This document shows positions 59,669 through 64,000 of a stretch of DNA of 64,000 nucleotides, piece by piece. The notes below the pieces were generated by a model, which saw only the letters and a program-made list of their open reading frames with translations, was not told the origin of the DNA and did not search any database. Position 1 is the first letter of the stretch. Every line of letters starts with the position of its first letter. The translations under genes were made by a program, and so were the position numbers. This DNA comes from Ruminococcus sp. GTDB lineage: Bacteria; Bacillota; Clostridia; Lachnospirales; Lachnospiraceae. The stretch lies in NCBI GenBank assembly GCA_020024635.1, contig JAHHTL010000003.1, forward strand, positions 1-64,000, written 5' to 3'.

Positions 59669-60271
59669 ATGATTTCGTATTTATATGGGGAGCTGATTGC
59701 GGTAGAGAAAGAGAAAGTGGTTGTAGAAGTGTATGGAATTGGATATGGGATTTTTATGTCTAGTCGATCTTTTGATTTGCTTCCGCCAATTGGAAGTAAG
59801 ATAAAGCTTCATACTTATATGAACGTAAGAGAAGACGCGGTGCAATTATTTGGATTTCTCACAAAAGAAGAATTGGATTTTTTTAAACTTCTAATCACAG
59901 TAAATGGAATTGGACCCAAAGGTGGCTTAGGAATTCTTTCCAAATTATCTGTGGATGAACTTCGGCTTTCTGTTTTATCGGGGGATGTAAAAGCTATTTG
60001 TAAAGCACCAGGCATTGGAAAAAAGACAGCAGAAAAATTGATTATAGAATTAAAAGATAAACTTGATATTGAAGAAGTATTAAATCATACAGAAGGAACA
60101 GCTTCCGCTCAAGTTTCTGCGATGACGGATGATGCGCATACAGAAGCTGTTCAGGCTCTTATTGCACTGGGATACGGGAATGCAGAAAGTCTTCGCGCAG
60201 TAAAAGCGGTTGCACTTGAAAATCCAACCGCAGAGGATATATTAAAAGAAGCATTAAAAAGAATGATGTGA
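59669..60271 (+). CDS. ruvA: Holliday junction helicase subunit RuvA
   Basis: DNA-binding subunit that tetramerises on Holliday junctions, 200 residues. It has the N-terminal OB fold (MISYLYGELIAVEKEKVVVEV), two helix-hairpin-helix motifs (LLITVNGIGPKGGLGILSKL and ICKAPGIGKKTAEKLIIEL, read in part) and the C-terminal RuvB-binding domain (EAVQALIALGYGNAES). AAAGGA precedes the ATG. ruvB begins 35 bases later. Confidence 0.97.
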   Translation: MISYLYGELIAVEKEKVVVEVYGIGYGIFMSSRSFDLLPPIGSKIKLHTYMNVREDAVQLFGFLTKEELDFFKLLITVNGIGPKGGLGILSKLSVDELRLSVLSGDVKAICKAPGIGKKTAEKLIIELKDKLDIEEVLNHTEGTASAQVSAMTDDAHTEAVQALIALGYGNAESLRAVKAVALENPTAEDILKEALKRMM

Positions 60272-60306
60272 GAAATAAAATGAGTTTCATATGTTAGAGG
60301 AAATTA

Positions 60307-61320
60307 ATGGGAAAGCGAATTATAACGACAGAGAATTTAGAGGAAGATGTTAAAATAGAAAGTAGTCTTCGTCCTCAAATGTTAAAAGACTACATTGGAC
60401 AGGAAAAGACAAAAGAAACGTTAAAAATCTATATTAAAGCAGCCAAAGATCGAAAAGAAGCTTTAGATCATGTGCTGTTTTACGGCCCACCAGGACTTGG
60501 GAAAACGACGTTGGCCGGAATTATTGCAAACGAAATGGGGGTACATTTGAAGATTACATCAGGTCCTGCCATTGAAAAACCAGGAGAGATGGCGGCGATT
60601 CTAAATAACCTTCAAGAAAATGACGTGCTGTTTGTGGATGAAATTCATCGATTAAATAGACAGGTAGAAGAGGTGCTTTATCCAGCTATGGAAGATTATG
60701 CAATAGATATCATGATTGGTAAGGGTGCCACTGCACGCTCTATTCGTTTGGATTTGCCTAAATTTACTTTGGTTGGTGCTACTACACGAGCCGGAATGCT
60801 AACCGCTCCATTAAGAGATCGGTTTGGAGTTGTGAATCATCTGGAATTTTATACAGAAAAGGAACTTCAGACAATTATTATAAGATCAGCAGGTATGCTA
60901 GGAGTAGAGATTGATGAAAATGGAGCGTTAGAACTTGCGAAACGTTCAAGGGGAACACCTCGTCTTGCAAACAGACTTTTAAAGCGTGTGAGAGATTTTG
61001 CACAAGTTAAATACGATGGTGTGATCACAGAAGCAGTAGCACAATATGCATTGGATCTTTTAGATGTTGATAAATACGGGTTAGATCATATTGATCGAAA
61101 TATATTACTTACAATGATTGAAAAATTTAAAGGGGGACCTGTAGGACTGGATACACTTTCAGCTACGATTGCAGAAGATTCAGGAACATTGGAAGATGTA
61201 TATGAGCCGTACCTTCTAAAAACAGGCTTTATTCAAAGAACTCCAAGAGGAAGAGTGGTCACGGAACTTGCTTATCGACACCTTGGAATTCCTTATATAA
61301 TAGAAGATGAAAAGAAATAA
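60307..61320 (+). CDS. ruvB: Holliday junction helicase motor RuvB
   Basis: Hexameric AAA+ motor of branch migration, 337 residues. Walker A is GPPGLGKTTLAG (about 61-72), Walker B is LFVDEIHRLNR (about 110), sensor 1 is VGATTRAG, and the arginine finger is in APLRDRFG. The C-terminal winged helix ends at QRTPRGRVVTELAYRHLG. GAGG precedes the ATG. Paired with ruvA. Confidence 0.97.
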   Translation: MGKRIITTENLEEDVKIESSLRPQMLKDYIGQEKTKETLKIYIKAAKDRKEALDHVLFYGPPGLGKTTLAGIIANEMGVHLKITSGPAIEKPGEMAAILNNLQENDVLFVDEIHRLNRQVEEVLYPAMEDYAIDIMIGKGATARSIRLDLPKFTLVGATTRAGMLTAPLRDRFGVVNHLEFYTEKELQTIIIRSAGMLGVEIDENGALELAKRSRGTPRLANRLLKRVRDFAQVKYDGVITEAVAQYALDLLDVDKYGLDHIDRNILLTMIEKFKGGPVGLDTLSATIAEDSGTLEDVYEPYLLKTGFIQRTPRGRVVTELAYRHLGIPYIIEDEKK

Positions 61321-61343
61321 TGCCAAATAAAATATAAAAATAG

Positions 61344-61372
61344 TTGGTTTTTCTTTCCAATTAGTTTATAAT
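61344..61372 (+). promoter_or_regulatory. zapA promoter
   Basis: TTGGTT (61344-61349), a 17-bp spacer and a perfect TATAAT (61367-61372) lie about 28 bases before the zapA start. Confidence 0.65.
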
Positions 61373-61400
61373 AACACATAAGAAACGCAAGGAGGGTGTC

Positions 61401-61811
61401 ATGAGTTCAGCAAAACATTTTACAGAAGTACTGATCGGAGGAAAAGTTTATACATTAAGTGGTTTTGAAGGGGAAGAGTATCTTCAGAAAGTATCCTCTT
61501 ATTTGAATCACAAGATCACAGAGTGTACCAACAGTGAAGGATACAGAAAACAAAGTGCTGATACACGGAATGTGCTCCTTGCCTTGAATATCGCAGATGA
61601 TTACTTTAAGGCAAAAAAACAGGGAGATTCTCTTGAGAATGATATTGAATTAAAAGATAAAGAGATGTACGATTTGAAACACGAGTTGATTACGGTTCAG
61701 ATCAAACTTGAAAATGCAGAGAAAGAACTTGCAAAAATGAAAGAAGATAACAATAATCTTCAAATGCAGATTGTTAAACTAGAAACAGAAATGAAAAATC
61801 GAAGAAAATGA
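61401..61811 (+). CDS. zapA: cell division protein ZapA
   Basis: Small FtsZ-associated protein (136 residues) that promotes Z-ring bundling. The N-terminal ZapA globular part (TEVLIGGKVYTLSGFEGEEYLQKVSSYLNHKI, read in part) is followed by a long coiled coil (about 70-135) rich in Glu/Lys heptads. AAGGAGGG precedes the ATG. Own promoter and a following hairpin suggest a short unit, with the U32 gene next. Confidence 0.92.
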   Translation: MSSAKHFTEVLIGGKVYTLSGFEGEEYLQKVSSYLNHKITECTNSEGYRKQSADTRNVLLALNIADDYFKAKKQGDSLENDIELKDKEMYDLKHELITVQIKLENAEKELAKMKEDNNNLQMQIVKLETEMKNRRK

Positions 61812-61815
61812 AATT

Positions 61816-61845
61816 AGGCTGTCAAAAGACAGCTTATTTCATTTT
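61816..61845 (+). terminator. short terminator after zapA
   Basis: AGGCTGTC (61816-61823) pairs with GACAGCTT (61828-61835) around an AAAA loop, followed by the T-rich TATTTCATTTT. The stem is short, so read-through into the U32 gene is possible. Confidence 0.6.
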
Positions 61846-61865
61846 AGAATAAGTGGAGGAGTGTT

Positions 61866-64000
61866 TTGGATATAGAAAAAACAAATCATAGAAATATAGA
61901 AATTTTGGCGCCAGCAGGATCTTATGATAGTTTTATGGCAGCCATGCGTGCTGGTGCAGATGCAGTGTATGCGGGAGGTCCTTGTTTTGGCGCGCGTGCA
62001 TTTGCGGACAATTTCACAATAGAAAAGTTATTAGAAACAATTGATTATGCACACCTTCATGGAAGAAAATTTTATCTTACAGTGAATACACTTCTAAAGG
62101 ATCATGAAATGGATCGCTTATATGCGTATCTTCTTCCATTATACCAGCAAGGATTGGATGCAGTAATAGTGCAAGATGTGGGAGTGCTTGATTTTGTGAG
62201 AAAAAATTTCCCTCAAATGGATATTCATGCCAGTACACAGATGACGATCACAAATTTAAAAGGCGCACAATTTTTAGAAGAGCAAGGTGTAGAAAGGGTT
62301 GTTCCAGCAAGAGAACTTAGTTTGAAAGAAATTTCCGCCATATCCAGAGAGACAAATTTGGAAATTGAATGTTTTGTGCATGGTGCACTTTGTTATTGTT
62401 ATTCTGGACAGTGTCTCTTGAGCAGTCTCATTGGAGGAAGAAGTGGAAATAGAGGACAATGTGCACAGCCATGTAGACTGCCTTACACGGTAGGAAGCAA
62501 AAAAGCCTACTTTATGAGCCCAAAAGATATATGCACTTTGGAGTATATTCCAGAAATGATTGAAGCGGGAATCACATCTTTTAAAATTGAAGGACGAATG
62601 AAAAAGCCAGAGTATGTGGCTGCGGTTACATCTATGTATCGAAAGTACACGGATCTCTATTTAGAAAGAGGGAGAGAGGGCTATAAGGTTTCTGCCAAGG
62701 ATATCGAGATGTTAATGGATGTATACAATCGTGGAGGGTTTAGCAAAGGATATTACCATCAGCAAAATGGAAAAGAGATGCTATCATTAAATCGTCCAAA
62801 CCATGCAGGAGTACCTGCTGTGAAAGTAATTTCTCAAAGCGGAAGAGAGGTTACAGCTACGGTACTTACTGAGATTCATAAGGGAGATATTCTAGAACTT
62901 GCAAGAAAAAAAGAGAGTTCGGATGGAAAAGAAAACTATACGTTTGGAAAAGAGTACACAAAAGGACAGACAGCCAAGATTCTTGTGCCTCGCGGATACA
63001 TGTATACAAAAGGAACGACTCTCCATAGAATACGAAATCAAGAACTTTTAAGTGAGATTCGGGAAAAATATGGAATGGGATTGCTCCAAGAGCCTATTAC
63101 TGGATTATTTCAAGCTTCCGTAGGAAAACCGGCTTCACTTACCTTGAAGTATCAGGATCAATCTGTTACAGTGTGCACAAAAGAGCCTATCGAAGAAGCG
63201 AAGAATCAGCCATTGGATTCGGAACGTTTATCAAAACAATTAAATAAAACGGGAAATGCCGAATTTACATTTAAAAGTCTTGAGATTGTTGTAGAAGGAA
63301 ATATTTTTCTACCAATGCAGAAACTCAATGAACTTCGAAGAATGGCAATGGAACAATTGGAAGAGAAAATATGTTCTTCTTACCGAAGGATAGAAAACAG
63401 TCAGGAAACAGAAAAGCAGATGGAACATTTGGATGCAGACTTAAAGCAGATTACTTTGACAGCATTGGTTGAAACAAAAGAACAATTTTCCAGTGTTGTA
63501 TCTAACAGTGCAGTATCACGTGTGTATGTAGATGGAAATTGTGCAAAGGATGTATTAAATGACTTAGATATCCGAAAAAATTGCATGAAATGTCACCAAA
63601 AAGGAAAAGAAGTTTTCTTGGCTATGCCACATATCTTTAGAGAAGATGCGGTGTGTTACTATGAGAAAAATTATCAGAAGTTTTTAGAGTTAAAATTCGA
63701 TGGAGTGCTTGTTAGAAATTATGAAAGTGTTCAGTTTCTAAAAGAGAAAAATTATCAGCAAACAATCTTTCCAGATTATAATCTTTATGTTTTTAATCAA
63801 AATGCGAAAATGTTTTGGAAAAAAATAGGGGTATCTAACTTTACCGTTCCGTTGGAATTAAATAAAAAAGAATTGGTAAAACTTGGAGTGAAAGAAGCGG
63901 AACTCATTTTATATGGAAGAATCCCACTTATGATTTCTGCTCAGTGTATACAAAAAACGTCGGAAGGTTGTTTGAAGACTTCAGGAACATTGTGGATGAA
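61866..64000 (+). CDS. U32 family peptidase (partial, runs off the window)
   Basis: The 5' 711 codons of a U32 peptidase; the end lies beyond the window. The start is TTG at 61866, with TGGAGGAG upstream. The N-terminal catalytic U32 domain spans about 1-290: EILAPAGSYDSFMAAMRAGADAVYAGG, HASTQMTITN, the U32 signature EIECFVHGALCYCYSGQCLLSS (read in part), and GRSGNRGQCAQPCR with conserved cysteines. A long C-terminal region containing the DUF3656-type domain follows. Members act on collagen-like peptides or in tRNA/RNA modification and ubiquinone hydroxylation in other bacteria; here the role is open. Confidence 0.93.
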   Translation, partial: MDIEKTNHRNIEILAPAGSYDSFMAAMRAGADAVYAGGPCFGARAFADNFTIEKLLETIDYAHLHGRKFYLTVNTLLKDHEMDRLYAYLLPLYQQGLDAVIVQDVGVLDFVRKNFPQMDIHASTQMTITNLKGAQFLEEQGVERVVPARELSLKEISAISRETNLEIECFVHGALCYCYSGQCLLSSLIGGRSGNRGQCAQPCRLPYTVGSKKAYFMSPKDICTLEYIPEMIEAGITSFKIEGRMKKPEYVAAVTSMYRKYTDLYLERGREGYKVSAKDIEMLMDVYNRGGFSKGYYHQQNGKEMLSLNRPNHAGVPAVKVISQSGREVTATVLTEIHKGDILELARKKESSDGKENYTFGKEYTKGQTAKILVPRGYMYTKGTTLHRIRNQELLSEIREKYGMGLLQEPITGLFQASVGKPASLTLKYQDQSVTVCTKEPIEEAKNQPLDSERLSKQLNKTGNAEFTFKSLEIVVEGNIFLPMQKLNELRRMAMEQLEEKICSSYRRIENSQETEKQMEHLDADLKQITLTALVETKEQFSSVVSNSAVSRVYVDGNCAKDVLNDLDIRKNCMKCHQKGKEVFLAMPHIFREDAVCYYEKNYQKFLELKFDGVLVRNYESVQFLKEKNYQQTIFPDYNLYVFNQNAKMFWKKIGVSNFTVPLELNKKELVKLGVKEAELILYGRIPLMISAQCIQKTSEGCLKTSGTLWM

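Noticed and set aside
1..64000. Mobile element, prophage, defence island, CRISPR array, tRNA or rRNA genes
   Set aside because: No transposase, integrase, phage, Cas or toxin-antitoxin genes, no spaced direct repeats and no tRNA-like cloverleaf were recognised while reading; composition appears even throughout.

Overview
The window looks like a chromosome segment from a spore-forming, strictly anaerobic, AT-rich Firmicute, most likely a gut Lachnospiraceae. The evidence is spo0A with a 0A box, a monomeric group B-type [FeFe] hydrogenase, rubredoxin, a complete Rnf complex, a Na+-pumping biotin decarboxylase locus, a leucine T-box, and MurT/GatD. Genus cannot be fixed from sequence reading alone. 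Most of the window is core metabolism and housekeeping. I saw no prophage, insertion sequence, CRISPR array, tRNA or rRNA gene, or clear pseudogene.

Layout. 1-2.3 kb: a small membrane protein, a reverse-strand DHA3-type MFS pump with a leader peptide and attenuator, and rubredoxin. 2.4-9.5 kb: spo0A, glgA, hydrogenase, alaS and rpsU. 9.6-18.9 kb: an orphan small protein, gatD-murT (reverse), a CtpE-like P-type ATPase, a J-domain protein (reverse), an SLC13/ArsB permease with a cytidylate-kinase-like protein, a P-loop protein and a folate ECF S component (both reverse). 18.9-26 kb: T-box-leuS, a small unknown gene, pcp, a MATE pump and pepF. 26-31.7 kb: an autoregulated-looking MerR regulator, a GNAT-like acyltransferase, a DUF2325 / heavy-metal permease pair behind palindromic operators, a second MFS pump, DUF1294 and a C26 peptidase. 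31.7-38.4 kb: dipeptidase, threonine aldolase, iron alcohol dehydrogenase, proB, proA and a FliB-like methylase. 38.4-43.3 kb: two D,D-carboxypeptidases flanking a metallophosphoesterase and scpAB. 43.3-48.6 kb: a five-gene biotin-dependent Na+ decarboxylase / transcarboxylase operon. 48.7-53.5 kb: an RpiR regulator, an HI0933-type flavoprotein, cmk, ispH and rpsA. 53.6-59.6 kb: rnfCDGEAB, then a NusG-II protein and a Gx-transporter-family protein (an EetA/EetB-like pair). 59.7-64 kb: ruvAB, zapA and a U32 peptidase cut by the window end.

How the parts fit. Ferredoxin-linked energy metabolism dominates: hydrogenase and Rnf dispose of or exploit reduced ferredoxin, Rnf and the decarboxylase pump couple to ion gradients, and the pair after Rnf may extend electron flow outside the membrane. 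Envelope genes (MurT/GatD, two carboxypeptidases, pcp/pepF/dipeptidase/U32 peptidases) and translation genes (alaS, leuS, rpsU, rpsA) fill much of the rest.

The most unusual signals are regulatory: (1) a 16-codon leader peptide with an ErmCL-like SIVILST segment, inside a 13-bp inverted repeat and followed by a terminator, upstream of the MFS pump; (2) a folate-transporter gene whose only well-placed start codon is ATT; (3) a promoter, GTTAG/CTAAC dyads and an intrinsic-terminator-like hairpin ahead of DUF2325 and a metal permease; (4) the Rnf plus EetAB-like arrangement; (5) a decarboxylase operon with two different carboxyltransferase subunits but one biotin carrier and one membrane pump.
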